A DNA stretch of 14,308 nt from an uncultured Eubacteriales bacterium (GTDB lineage Bacteria > Bacillota > Clostridia > Oscillospirales > Oscillospiraceae): positions 1-14,308 of the forward strand of contig URCY01000047.1 in NCBI GenBank assembly GCA_900546415.1. Reading direction: 5' to 3'. The number at the start of each line of letters is the position of its first letter. The stretch's first letter is position 1. Shown one piece after another: positions 1-6,748 of this stretch. Under the pieces are notes generated by a model. That model ran no database searches. It was not told the origin of the DNA and saw only the letters and a list, made by a program, of their open reading frames with translations. A program made the translations under genes and the position numbers.

Positions 1-53
1 ATAAGCTGGGGCAAAAGACCCGCTGAGCGCCGCTGCCGATTGATTCAGAGGTT
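1..53 (+). repeat. Right end of a dispersed repeat, clipped by the window edge
   Basis: Bases 1-53 match 5702-5754 in the same orientation with 4 mismatches in 53 positions. After base 53 this copy carries the extra bases cccaagatt, which the other copy lacks, and then both continue with ttctg. The reverse complement of this end (starting atcttgggaa, then ctctgaatcaatcg) resembles the left end of the second copy at 5601-5624, so the family has inverted ends. The repeat stops about 35 bases before the start codon at 90 and may therefore lie in the leader of that gene. Nothing coding is seen in it. A structured RNA is an alternative reading. Confidence 0.7.
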
Positions 54-89
54 CCCAAGATTTTCTGACAAAAACAATCGGAGGAAGCT

Positions 90-620
90 ATGAAACGATT
101 TTTAGTTGTTGTGGACATGCAGAAGGACTTTGTCGACGGTTCGCTCGGCACGGCCGAGGCGCAGGCGATCGTTCCGCCCGTCGCGGAGAAGATCTGCGGC
201 TTTGACGGCACGGTCTTCGCCACGCTCGACACGCACGGCGCGAATTACCTTGAGACGTCCGAGGGGCGGCACCTGCCCGTTGCGCACTGCATCAAGGGGA
301 CGCCCGGCTGGCAGCTCAACGCCGACGTTGCCGCCGCGCTCGAGGGAAAGCACGTCGTCGTGCTCGAAAAGCCGACCTTCGGCTCATTGGAGCTGGTCGA
401 GCGCATCCGTCAGGCTGCGGGCGGCGCGGATTTTTCCGTGGAGCTGATCGGCCTCTGCACGGACATCTGCGTCGTCTCCAACGCGCTGCTGCTCAAGGCG
501 AATTTCTATGAGCAGACCGTCCGCGTCGATGCGGCGTGCTGCGCGGGCGTAACGCCCGAGACGCATCGCGCGGCGCTCACGACGATGCGGATGTGTCAGA
601 TCGAGGTGGAAAACGCCTGA
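90..620 (+). CDS. Cysteine hydrolase of the isochorismatase/nicotinamidase family
   Basis: A 176-residue cytoplasmic protein of the isochorismatase-like hydrolase superfamily. The expected catalytic triad is visible: Asp9 in VVVDMQKDF, Lys94 in LEKPTFGS and Cys127 in GLCTDICVVSNA. Asp47 and His49 (TLDTHG) with His66 (AHC) match the metal-binding set of nicotinamidases, which suggests nicotinamide to nicotinate hydrolysis in NAD salvage. Many Clostridia proteins of this size are annotated only as cysteine hydrolases, so the substrate is uncertain. The ATG follows GGAGG by a normal spacing. The gene sits upstream of, but is separated by 91 bases and a likely promoter from, the selenium operon, so a functional link is not shown. 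Length is at the short end of the family and the protein looks complete. Confidence 0.88.
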   Translation: MKRFLVVVDMQKDFVDGSLGTAEAQAIVPPVAEKICGFDGTVFATLDTHGANYLETSEGRHLPVAHCIKGTPGWQLNADVAAALEGKHVVVLEKPTFGSLELVERIRQAAGGADFSVELIGLCTDICVVSNALLLKANFYEQTVRVDAACCAGVTPETHRAALTTMRMCQIEVENA

Positions 621-647
621 TTCCCCTCCCCTTTTCCCCTTTTTGGC

Positions 648-676
648 TTGCTTTTTCCGGCAAGCTGTGCTATGCT
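648..676 (+). promoter_or_regulatory. Likely sigma-A promoter of the selenium operon, overlapping a dyad
   Basis: TTGCTT (648-653) and TATGCT (671-676) are 17 bases apart, and TG lies one base before the -10 (an extended -10). A perfect 6-bp inverted repeat, GCTTGC at 646-651 and GCAAGC at 660-665, overlaps the -35. This placement would suit an operator. The distal gene of the operon encodes a LysR regulator that could bind here, but the dyad lacks an exact T-N11-A core, so the pairing is inference. The start codon at 712 follows after a GGAGG site. Confidence 0.5.
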
Positions 677-711
677 TGATACGATAGAAAGAATAACGGA
701 GGCTGGCACTC

Positions 712-1845
712 ATGATATATCTGGACAACGCCGCGACCTCCCTGCGCAAGCCGCAGGCGGTGACGGATGCCGTTGTTGAGGCGATGCAGACGGTCGGAAA
801 TTGCGGCCGCGCCGCCTATGACGAGGCACTCGACGCGGCGCGAACGGTCTTTTCGGCGCGGCAGGCCGTCGCGGCCTTCTTCGGCTGCCCGCGCGCCGAC
901 CACGTCGTCTTCACCGCGAACATCACCGAGTCGCTGAACATCGCGCTGAACGGCCTGCTTTGCCCCGGCGACCATGTGATCGCGACCGATCTGGAGCACA
1001 ATTCCGTGCTGCGGCCGCTCTACCGGCTGGAGCGCGAGCAGGGCGTGGCCGTCAGCTTCGTCCCGGCCGACCGTCGCGGGCAGATCGATTATGCCGCGTT
1101 CGAGGCGCTCCTGCGCCCGCAGACGCGGCTTGTCGTCACGACGCACGCGTCGAATCTGACCGGAAATGTGCTCGATATTGCGAAAATTGCAGATTTTTGC
1201 CGCAGGCATGAGCTGATCTATGTGCTCGACGCGGCGCAGACCGCCGGGTCGTTCCCGCTGGATATGACCGCGCTCGGCGTCGACGTGCTCTGCTTCACGG
1301 GGCACAAGGGGCTCATGGGGCCGCAGGGCACCGGCGGACTCTGCATCCGCGAGGGCGTCGAGATCCGCCCGTGGAAGGTCGGCGGGACGGGCGTGCAGAC
1401 TCATCTGCACGAGCAGCCCGCGCAGTATCCGACCCGGCTGGAGGCCGGAACGCTCAACGCCCACGGCATCGCCGGTCTGCACGCGGCGTTGGAGTTCTTG
1501 AACAAGACCGGATTGGAGACGATCCGCGCCCACGAGGAGCGGCTGACACGCCGGTTTTATGAGGGCGTGCGCGCGATCCCCGGCGTCACGGTCTACGGCG
1601 ATTTCGCCGCGCCGCACGCCGCGATCGTGACGCTGAATCTCGGCGCGGACGATTCCTCGGAGGTCGCCGACGCGCTGGCGCAGGACTTCGGCATCGCAGT
1701 CCGTGCCGGGGCGCACTGCGCGCCGCGTATGCACGACGCCCTCGGCACGGCGGAGCAGGGCGCGGTGCGCTTCTCCTTCGGCTGGTACAACACCGACGAG
1801 GAGGTCGACGCCGCCGTTGCGGCCGTAAGGAGTCTTGCCGAATGA
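712..1845 (+). CDS. Cysteine desulfurase family protein (class V aminotransferase, selenium-associated type)
   Basis: A 377-residue PLP enzyme of aminotransferase class V, full length for the family. Visible landmarks are the N-terminal IYLDNAAT, Asp173 and Gln176 in VLDAAQTAGS, the PLP lysine Lys199 in CFTGHKG, and Cys336 in RAGAHCAP, which matches the persulfide or perselenide cysteine of NifS/Csd-type enzymes. The sequence style fits the EF2568-like desulfurase family (TIGR01977), known to travel with orphan selD. The likely role is releasing sulfur or selenium from cysteine or selenocysteine and passing it to the next proteins. Its stop overlaps the start of the DUF3343 gene by 4 bases (ATGA), indicating translational coupling. 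A GGAGG lies upstream of the ATG. Substrate preference (S or Se) cannot be read from the sequence. Confidence 0.92.
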   Translation: MIYLDNAATSLRKPQAVTDAVVEAMQTVGNCGRAAYDEALDAARTVFSARQAVAAFFGCPRADHVVFTANITESLNIALNGLLCPGDHVIATDLEHNSVLRPLYRLEREQGVAVSFVPADRRGQIDYAAFEALLRPQTRLVVTTHASNLTGNVLDIAKIADFCRRHELIYVLDAAQTAGSFPLDMTALGVDVLCFTGHKGLMGPQGTGGLCIREGVEIRPWKVGGTGVQTHLHEQPAQYPTRLEAGTLNAHGIAGLHAALEFLNKTGLETIRAHEERLTRRFYEGVRAIPGVTVYGDFAAPHAAIVTLNLGADDSSEVADALAQDFGIAVRAGAHCAPRMHDALGTAEQGAVRFSFGWYNTDEEVDAAVAAVRSLAE

Positions 1846-2102
1846 AACAACAACCAAAGCTGGTTCTGACCTTTTACACGAGCGCCGGGGCAATGGAGCT
1901 GGAACGGCTCTGCAAGGCAGCCGGCGTGCCGGGTCGGCTCGCGCCCGTGCCGCGCAGCATCACCTCTGACTGCGGCATCGGCTGGACAATGCCCTTGGCC
2001 GACAAGCCCAAGCTGCTGGCCGCGCTGAACGGCCGCGACCACGAGATCGCGGGAATGCACGAAATCAACGGAACGGAGCATGAAACATGGAAAACGAAGT
2101 AA
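1842..2102 (+). CDS. DUF3343 putative Se/S carrier protein
   Basis: An 86-residue protein matching the DUF3343 family (PF11823, described as a putative Se/S carrier-like protein). The N-terminus has a short beta strand (KLVLTFYTSAGAMELE) followed by a helix, and the family-typical cysteine Cys44 lies in RSITSDCGIGW. A single exposed cysteine in such a small protein fits transfer of selenium or sulfur as a bound persulfide-type group. It is wedged between the desulfurase (4-base overlap) and selD (16-base overlap), consistent with passing selenium from the first to the second. That role is inference from family naming and operon order; no direct biochemical evidence is implied. Confidence 0.85.
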   Translation: MKQQPKLVLTFYTSAGAMELERLCKAAGVPGRLAPVPRSITSDCGIGWTMPLADKPKLLAALNGRDHEIAGMHEINGTEHETWKTK

Positions 2103-3127
2103 AACTGACGAAGCTTGCAAAATGCGCCGGGTGCGGCGCGAAGGTCGGCGCGGGCGTGCTGGCGCAGCTCCTCGAGGGCATCCGCGTCCACAAAGACCCG
2201 AACCTGCTGGTCGGCTTTGACCGCAGCGACGACGCCTCGGTCTATAAGGTCTCCGACGAGCTGGCGCTCGTGCAGACGGTCGATTTCTTCCCGCCTATCG
2301 CCGACGACCCTTATACCTTCGGCGCGATTGCCGCGACGAACGCCCTCTCGGACGTCTACGCCATGGGCGGCGAGCCGAAGCTCGCGCTGAACATCATGGC
2401 CGTCCCGGAGGACATGCCCAGGGAGGTCGTGCACGACATTCTGCGCGGCGGCTATGACAAGGTCTATGAGGCCGGAGCACTCATCACGGGCGGCCACAGC
2501 ATCCTCGACGACGAGCCGAAATACGGCCTCGCCGTGACGGGCTTCGTGCATCCCGACCGCGTTCTGACGAACTCCGGCGCGAAGCCGGGCGACGTCATTC
2601 TCTTCACGAAGCCGATCGGCATCGGCGTACTGACCTCCGGCATGAAGGCTGGGCTGGTCAGCGACGAGACGACCCGTTTTGCCTATCGCATGATGACCAC
2701 GCTGAACAAGGCCGCGCGCGACGTCATGGTCAAGTATCGCGTCCACGCCTGCACGGACGTGACCGGCTTCGGCCCGATGGGGCATCTGCTGGAAATGGCG
2801 CAGGGCAGCGACGTCGAGCTGCATATGCAGGTCTCCGGGGTCGATTTTATCCCGGAATCGCTTGAGCTGGCGCGCATGGGCGTGCTCCCGGCAGGCATGT
2901 ACCGCAACCGGAATTTTGCCGAGCCGTGGGTCGACGTCGGGACGGTCGAGACAGCCGTGCAGGATCTGCTCTTCGATCCGCAGACCTCGGGCGGCCTTGC
3001 GATCGCGGTCGATCCGGCCGACGCCGACGCGCTGCTCGCGGAGCTGAAGGCCTGCGTCCCCTCGGCACAGCGCTGGGCAACGGTGCAGCCCTATCGCGGG
3101 GGCAAGCGCATCTTCCTCGAGCCGTGA
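2087..3127 (+). CDS. selD: Selenide, water dikinase (selenophosphate synthase)
   Basis: A 346-residue ATP-dependent enzyme that makes selenophosphate, the selenium donor for selenocysteine tRNA, selenouridine or the labile selenium cofactor of molybdenum hydroxylases. The active-site segment KCAGCGAKVG is present: Cys16 and Lys19 align with Cys17 and Lys20 of the E. coli enzyme, whose second nearby Cys is Ala18 here. The metal/ATP motif SDDASVYK (Asp48, Asp49), TVDFFPP with Asp66, NALSDVYAMGGEP, and the C-terminal FDPQTSGGL are all family signatures. The catalytic residue is a normal Cys, not an in-frame TGA selenocysteine. The start overlaps the DUF3343 gene by 16 bases, after a GGAG. The stop overlaps the GTG of the LysR gene. 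Length is normal and no defect is seen. Confidence 0.96.
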   Translation: MENEVKLTKLAKCAGCGAKVGAGVLAQLLEGIRVHKDPNLLVGFDRSDDASVYKVSDELALVQTVDFFPPIADDPYTFGAIAATNALSDVYAMGGEPKLALNIMAVPEDMPREVVHDILRGGYDKVYEAGALITGGHSILDDEPKYGLAVTGFVHPDRVLTNSGAKPGDVILFTKPIGIGVLTSGMKAGLVSDETTRFAYRMMTTLNKAARDVMVKYRVHACTDVTGFGPMGHLLEMAQGSDVELHMQVSGVDFIPESLELARMGVLPAGMYRNRNFAEPWVDVGTVETAVQDLLFDPQTSGGLAIAVDPADADALLAELKACVPSAQRWATVQPYRGGKRIFLEP

Positions 3128-4023
3128 CCGGCCTGACGCTCAAGCGGCTTGAGGCCTTCGTCTGCGTGGCCGAGTGCGGCAGCTTCTCCGAGGCGGCCGA
3201 GCGGATGTATCTTTCGCAGCCGGCCGTCAGCGGCGCAATCGCAGCGCTGGAGACCACGCTCGGCGTCACCCTGCTCGAGCGCGGGCGGCGTAAAAGAATT
3301 CTGCTGACCCCGCAGGGGCAGGAGACCTACCGGCGCAGCAAGGAGATCCTGCGCAGCTGTCAGCGGCTGGAGGAGGCGTTCACCTCGGAGGAGACGGTGT
3401 TGACCATCGGTGCCTCAACGATGCCGATGGAGGTTTTGCTGCCGCCGCTGCTGGCCGCGTTCCACCGCAAGCACCCGCAGTGCCGCTTCGTCCTGCGGAG
3501 CGGCAACAGCGCGGAGATCCACGCGATGCTGCAAAACGGCGACGTCCAGCTCGGGCTTGTCGGCTCACTGCCGGATGCGGCCGCATTGGACAGCCGACCG
3601 CTGTGCAGCGACGAGCTGGTGCTCGTCACGCCGAACACGCCCGCCCTGCGCGAGGCGGCTCGGAGCGGCCTGACCGGATCGGAGCTGCCGGAACAGCCGT
3701 TGATCCTGCGCACGGAGGGTTCGGGAACCCTGCGCGCCGCGCGGGCGTTTCTGCACGAGGCAGGCAAAACGCCGCCCATCGTCGCGCAGATCGAAAGCAA
3801 CGAGGCCATTTTGCGCGCCGTGCAGCAGGAGCTGGGCAGCGCGATCCTCTCCGGCAGTGTGGCCGCGCCCTGGGCAAGGGATGGCCGTGTGCTCAGCTTT
3901 CCGCTGCGCAGGCCGCCGGTCATGCGTCGGCTCTATCTCGTGCTCCCGCCGGCTGCGACGGGTCTTTCCGAGCGCTTTGCGTCCTTTGCGGAGCAATACG
4001 CCGCCGCACACTTCGCGCCGTGA
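3124..4023 (+). CDS. LysR-family regulator, selenium-metabolism-associated type
   Basis: A 299-residue LysR-type regulator. Residues about 5-64 form the winged helix-turn-helix (LKRLEAFVCVAECGSFSEAA, then MYLSQPAVSGAI), and about 87-295 the periplasmic-binding-like effector domain. The start chosen is the GTG at 3124, which overlaps the selD stop as GTGA. It puts the HTH at the usual distance from the N-terminus, and no strong ribosome binding site is seen, so expression probably depends on coupling to selD. Being last in the operon suggests control of this operon or of selenium enzymes elsewhere, with the dyad at 646-665 as a candidate site. The selenium-associated subtype is inferred from sequence style and neighbours; the ligand is unknown. 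Confidence 0.9.
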   Translation: MTGLTLKRLEAFVCVAECGSFSEAAERMYLSQPAVSGAIAALETTLGVTLLERGRRKRILLTPQGQETYRRSKEILRSCQRLEEAFTSEETVLTIGASTMPMEVLLPPLLAAFHRKHPQCRFVLRSGNSAEIHAMLQNGDVQLGLVGSLPDAAALDSRPLCSDELVLVTPNTPALREAARSGLTGSELPEQPLILRTEGSGTLRAARAFLHEAGKTPPIVAQIESNEAILRAVQQELGSAILSGSVAAPWARDGRVLSFPLRRPPVMRRLYLVLPPAATGLSERFASFAEQYAAAHFAP

Positions 4024-4062
4024 CGAACGAACCGGATATGCCTTCCCCTTCGCGGGACGGAC

Positions 4063-4104
4063 AAGCGCCCCTGGCCGCTCGGTCAGAGGCGCTTTGCGTT
4101 TTTT
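4063..4104 (+). terminator. Rho-independent terminator of the selenium operon
   Basis: AAGCGCC (4063-4069) pairs with GGCGCTT (4088-4094), with further pairing inside the loop (CTG with CAG). The hairpin is followed by a run of six T at 4099-4104. It lies 40 bases after the LysR stop and just before the stop of the convergent gene. On the other strand there is no T-run after the hairpin, so it mainly serves + strand transcription. Confidence 0.85.
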
Positions 4105-4107
4105 GGG

Positions 4108-5583
4108 TTACGGAATGTCCTGCTCCAGCTCCTCGGGGACTTCGTCGAGCACCGACGGGTTGCGCAGCAGCTTTTTGAAGTATTTCATGACCGTCGCATA
4201 GTAGAAGCCGTCGACGGTGCGCTCGTCGCAGTTGACTGAGAAGTCGACATAGCGGCGCGTCACGGGCTCTCCGTTGAGATCCAGCTCGGTCTTGCGATAC
4301 TTACGGCCGACCGCCATGAACGCGGGCAGATTGCCGAAGTTATAGAGATGGTGCACGATCGGCGGAATGCCCAGCGAGCCCATGGAGGTGAAGATCACCG
4401 AGCCGTGGAAGGGGCTGAGCTCGAGCAGAAAGGCCGGAAGCTTGCCGAAATAATCGGCGACCTTGAGGCACCAGACCGTGAACTTCAGCAGCAGCCCGGG
4501 CAGGCTTGCCAGCAGACCCGCGAGGTTGTCAAACGCACTGTCAAGCGGTGTGCTCTTGACCTTCTCGACCTCGGCGTTCAGCTTGTCGTAGACGTCCTTG
4601 GCCGTATCGTGACGGTCGAGGTGCAGCTTGATCATGGTGTCCGGCGATTCGGTGGTCATATCCTTCTTGACTGCCATGACGAACTGGATCTCGTCGCCGC
4701 GCTGATAGACGCGCTGCCCGGAGAAGAAGCGATTCGTGGCCGGGTATTTCGTGAGGCAGCGCACATAGGCCGCAAGGAACACATGGAACAGGCCGAAATT
4801 CTCCATTCCCTCGGCGCGCTTACGGTGGACATAGCGCTCGATGGCGCTGATCTCCACGGTGTCGTGGATGCTGTTGCAGGCGTCGTTGCGATCCGGCATG
4901 ATGTAGCCTGCGACGACGGACATGCCGTTGAGCGTGCGCACACGGCGGCCGTCCTTGCGGTCGCCCCACGTCGGGTGATAAAGCCCGTCGGTGAAGCGGT
5001 GCGCCGCCAGCATGGCCGAAAGGAAGGCCGTGGCAATGCAGACGTTGGCGATCTTCTCGAACAGATACGTCCGGCTGATCCCGCTCTGCACCTCGCTCAC
5101 AAGGTCGTAGACAAGCACGGCCATGGCAACGGCCGCCAGCAGCTGCATGAGCATCACGTTGCCCATCTTACCGGTCAGCAGAAAACGATAGAGCACGTAA
5201 ATTGCCAGATAGATCAGGCAGCAGGCAAACACATAACGCAAGTAGCCCAGCAGCGCATAGCTCGAGCCAAGGCCGTCAAGCACGGAGCTGTCGCTGTGGA
5301 TGCGGACATACCAATCAACGGCGACCGCGCCGAAATAAACGCACATCCAGAAGACGTCGCGCGTCGTGCGGTAAAACTCCTTCGGTCCTTGCAGCACGAG
5401 CCGCAGCGAAAAGCCAAGGCCGACCAGCATCGGCAGCAGACGCAGGAAGCAGAAGCTCCAGAAGCCGGGCATCTCGCCGAAGCTGAGCGAGAGCACCTGC
5501 ATCACGACCGCTGCCAGCGATGCCGCAGCGGCGAACCAAGTCAGCGGATTTTTCCGACTGACGTAATATCGGATCTGATTCAT
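4108..5583 (-). CDS. Membrane protein with 2-oxoacid dehydrogenase E2 acyltransferase-like domain
   Basis: A 491-residue protein. Roughly the first 200 residues hold about six hydrophobic segments (near 13-35, 42-65, 76-95, 107-136, 142-164, 175-195). Residues about 205-475 resemble the catalytic domain of 2-oxoacid dehydrogenase E2 and chloramphenicol acetyltransferases, with GSLGIPPIVHHLYNFG, VDFSVNCDERTVDG and an acidic C-terminal tail. There is no lipoyl domain and no E1/E3-binding domain. The canonical HxxxDG motif reads Glu454-R-T-V-Asp458-Gly459, so the catalytic His is Glu. From memory of related Clostridia proteins this substitution is common in the subfamily, so it is probably a different transferase or a non-catalytic scaffold, not a broken gene. 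The ATG follows GGGGAG. It stands alone, convergent to the selenium operon and downstream of a repeat. Substrate unknown. Confidence 0.8.
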   Translation of the reverse strand: MNQIRYYVSRKNPLTWFAAAASLAAVVMQVLSLSFGEMPGFWSFCFLRLLPMLVGLGFSLRLVLQGPKEFYRTTRDVFWMCVYFGAVAVDWYVRIHSDSSVLDGLGSSYALLGYLRYVFACCLIYLAIYVLYRFLLTGKMGNVMLMQLLAAVAMAVLVYDLVSEVQSGISRTYLFEKIANVCIATAFLSAMLAAHRFTDGLYHPTWGDRKDGRRVRTLNGMSVVAGYIMPDRNDACNSIHDTVEISAIERYVHRKRAEGMENFGLFHVFLAAYVRCLTKYPATNRFFSGQRVYQRGDEIQFVMAVKKDMTTESPDTMIKLHLDRHDTAKDVYDKLNAEVEKVKSTPLDSAFDNLAGLLASLPGLLLKFTVWCLKVADYFGKLPAFLLELSPFHGSVIFTSMGSLGIPPIVHHLYNFGNLPAFMAVGRKYRKTELDLNGEPVTRRYVDFSVNCDERTVDGFYYATVMKYFKKLLRNPSVLDEVPEELEQDIP

Positions 5584-5600
5584 TCATCTCTCCCCTTTTT

Positions 5601-5754
5601 ATCTTGGGATTCTCTGATTCAATCGCAAGAGCGGCCAGCGAGGGGTTTTGTTCCAAGTGGAGGCTTGGAACTCGCAGGAATCCTTTACGTATTTCAAGAC
5701 GATAGGCTGGGGCAAAAGACCCACGGAGCGCCGCAGCCGATTGATTCAGAGGTT
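5601..5754. repeat. Imperfect-palindromic dispersed repeat, MITE-like (complete copy)
   Basis: The left end (from atcttgggattctctgattc at 5601) and the reverse complement of the right end (5713-5754) share CTCTGA-T/A-TCAATCG and a later TTTTG, giving a roughly 150-bp element with imperfect inverted ends. In its centre is a perfect 8-bp hairpin, GTTCCAAG at 5650-5657 and CTTGGAAC at 5664-5671. Its right 53 bases recur at 1-53. It has no coding capacity. It lies within 20 bases of the start of the E2-like gene on the - strand, so it may affect its leader. No target duplication could be identified. A family of structured intergenic RNA is an alternative. Confidence 0.6.
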
Positions 5755-5803
5755 TTCTGGTAATGCCGTCGTCATTATACCATTTTCGCGCCGTTCCGTC
5801 AAG

Positions 5804-5835
5804 AAAAAAGGACGGATGCCGAGCGGCGTCCGTCC
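5804..5835 (-). terminator. Strong rho-independent terminator (- strand)
   Basis: GGACGGATGCC (5810-5820) and GGCGTCCGTCC (5825-5835) form an 11-bp stem with one wobble pair and a GAGC loop. Read on the - strand the hairpin is followed by six T (5809-5804). It lies 6 bases after the stop codon at 5842 of the gene tail described next, and would insulate the E2-like gene from upstream reading. Confidence 0.85.
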
Positions 5836-5841
5836 TCAAAT

Positions 5842-5955
5842 TCATGATTCCGCCTTTGCAGGCTTCCGCTCGCACCGGACGACCTGCTGCGGGAAGGGCT
5901 TCTTGCGCAGGGCGTGGATGTCGGCCAGCGCAAACGAGATTCCGCCAAAAATATG
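5842..5955 (-). pseudogene. Orphan 3' end of an unrecognised gene
   Basis: A - strand frame ending in TGA at 5842-5844 encodes a protein-like tail, with IFGGISFALADIHALRKK followed by PFPQQVVRCERKPAKAES. No ATG, GTG or TTG start and no ribosome binding site occurs in that stretch, and further upstream the frame runs into Arg-rich sequence and then through a terminator hairpin at 5994-6037. The stop is directly followed by a strong terminator. This reads as the preserved end of a gene whose front was lost or replaced by the SLH gene region. The family is not recognised. The frame could also be open by chance in GC-rich DNA, so confidence is modest. Confidence 0.4.
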
Positions 5956-5993
5956 GCGGCGTCGGCGCGCGTGAACGGCTCGGCGGCAAATAA

Positions 5994-6037
5994 GGGGCTT
6001 GCCGCCTGCGATGAACAGACGGCAAGCCCCCTTTTTT
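5994..6037. terminator. Hairpin terminator after the SLH gene, usable in both directions
   Basis: GGGGCTTGCCG (5994-6004) pairs perfectly over 11 bp with CGGCAAGCCCC (6020-6030), leaving a 15-base loop. On the + strand it is followed by CTTTTTT. On the - strand it is preceded by an A-run and followed by TTATTT. It lies about 50 bases after the SLH stop codon at 6089, and there is no + strand gene before it, so its natural job is probably to end SLH transcription even though the better T-run is on the + side. Confidence 0.8.
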
Positions 6038-6088
6038 AGCAGCTTGACAGCTTATTTTACAAATACTTGCCAAGGCGCTTGGGTCGCG

Positions 6089-6748
6089 TTATTTCTCCGC
6101 TGCGGGGAGGGCACCGACGCGAACCATCAGCGCGGCGGCCTCGGCGCGGGTCGCGTTGTCCTTCGGGCGGATGGCGCCGGTGTCGTCTCCGCGGACGACC
6201 TCGACGGCGGCAGCCCATTCAACGGCCTCTCGCGCGTAGCCGGAAACCGCGGCGGAATCATGGAATTTGTCGTTCAGGTCGACCTTCTTGTCGAGGTCGG
6301 CCTTCTTTGCGTAGGCGGCGTAGCGGAACAGCATGGTCGCGATCTGCTCGCGGGTGATGTTCTCGTGCGGGGCGAACTCGGTCTGCGTCACGCCGTTGGT
6401 GATGCCGGCCTTGACGCCCCAGTTGACGGCGTCGCAGTAATACGCGGTCGGCCTCACGTCGGTGAAGGTGCTCGTTGCGTCCTCGACCTTCTTCTCGCCG
6501 TCAAGACGGTAGAGCATGGTGATGAACTGCGCGCGGGTGACCATTCCCTCCGGCTCGAAGGTCGTTTCGCTCGTGCCGTTGATCACGCCTGCGTGATACA
6601 TCGTGAGCATGTCGGCATAGAACCAGTCGCTCTTGCTGACGTCGGTGAAGGGCTGCTCGATGATCTTGATGCGAACCTCGTTCAGGTCGACCTTAACGGG
6701 GTTTTCCTTGGTGGATTTTTCAAAATAGGCCTGCAGCGCGTGGCGCAT
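6089..6748 (-). pseudogene. C-terminal part of an S-layer homology (SLH) domain protein, 5' end lost
   Basis: At least 219 residues are readable from the first in-frame ATG. They contain three SLH repeats, about residues 33-84 (PFTDVSKSDWFYADML), 95-146 (TFTDVRPTAYYCDAV, then ENITREQIATMLFR) and 161-212 (KFHDSAAVSGYAREAVEWAA). SLH triplets anchor secreted proteins to cell-wall polymers and normally sit at one end of a larger exported protein with a signal peptide. Here no signal peptide or ectodomain precedes them, and no good ribosome binding site is seen at 6748. A plausible frame continues upstream for about ten residues (VDLGAEHAY), then becomes Arg/Gly-rich nonsense where the giant phage gene overlaps in another frame. 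I read this as a remnant left by a deletion or insertion. Production of a short SLH-only protein cannot be excluded. Confidence 0.75.

Noticed and set aside
670..1893. Long - strand open frame of about 400 codons opposite the desulfurase
   Set aside because: Arg/Gly/Ala/Val-rich text without motifs; it mirrors the GC-rich codons of a clearly recognisable PLP enzyme on the + strand.
2087..3127. Possible selenocysteine-containing SelD
   Set aside because: The active-site position is an ordinary Cys codon and there is no in-frame TGA before the natural stop.
4348..5763. Long + strand open frame opposite the E2-like gene
   Set aside because: Composition is His/Ala/Arg-rich with no domain; the - strand frame has membrane segments and E2 motifs.
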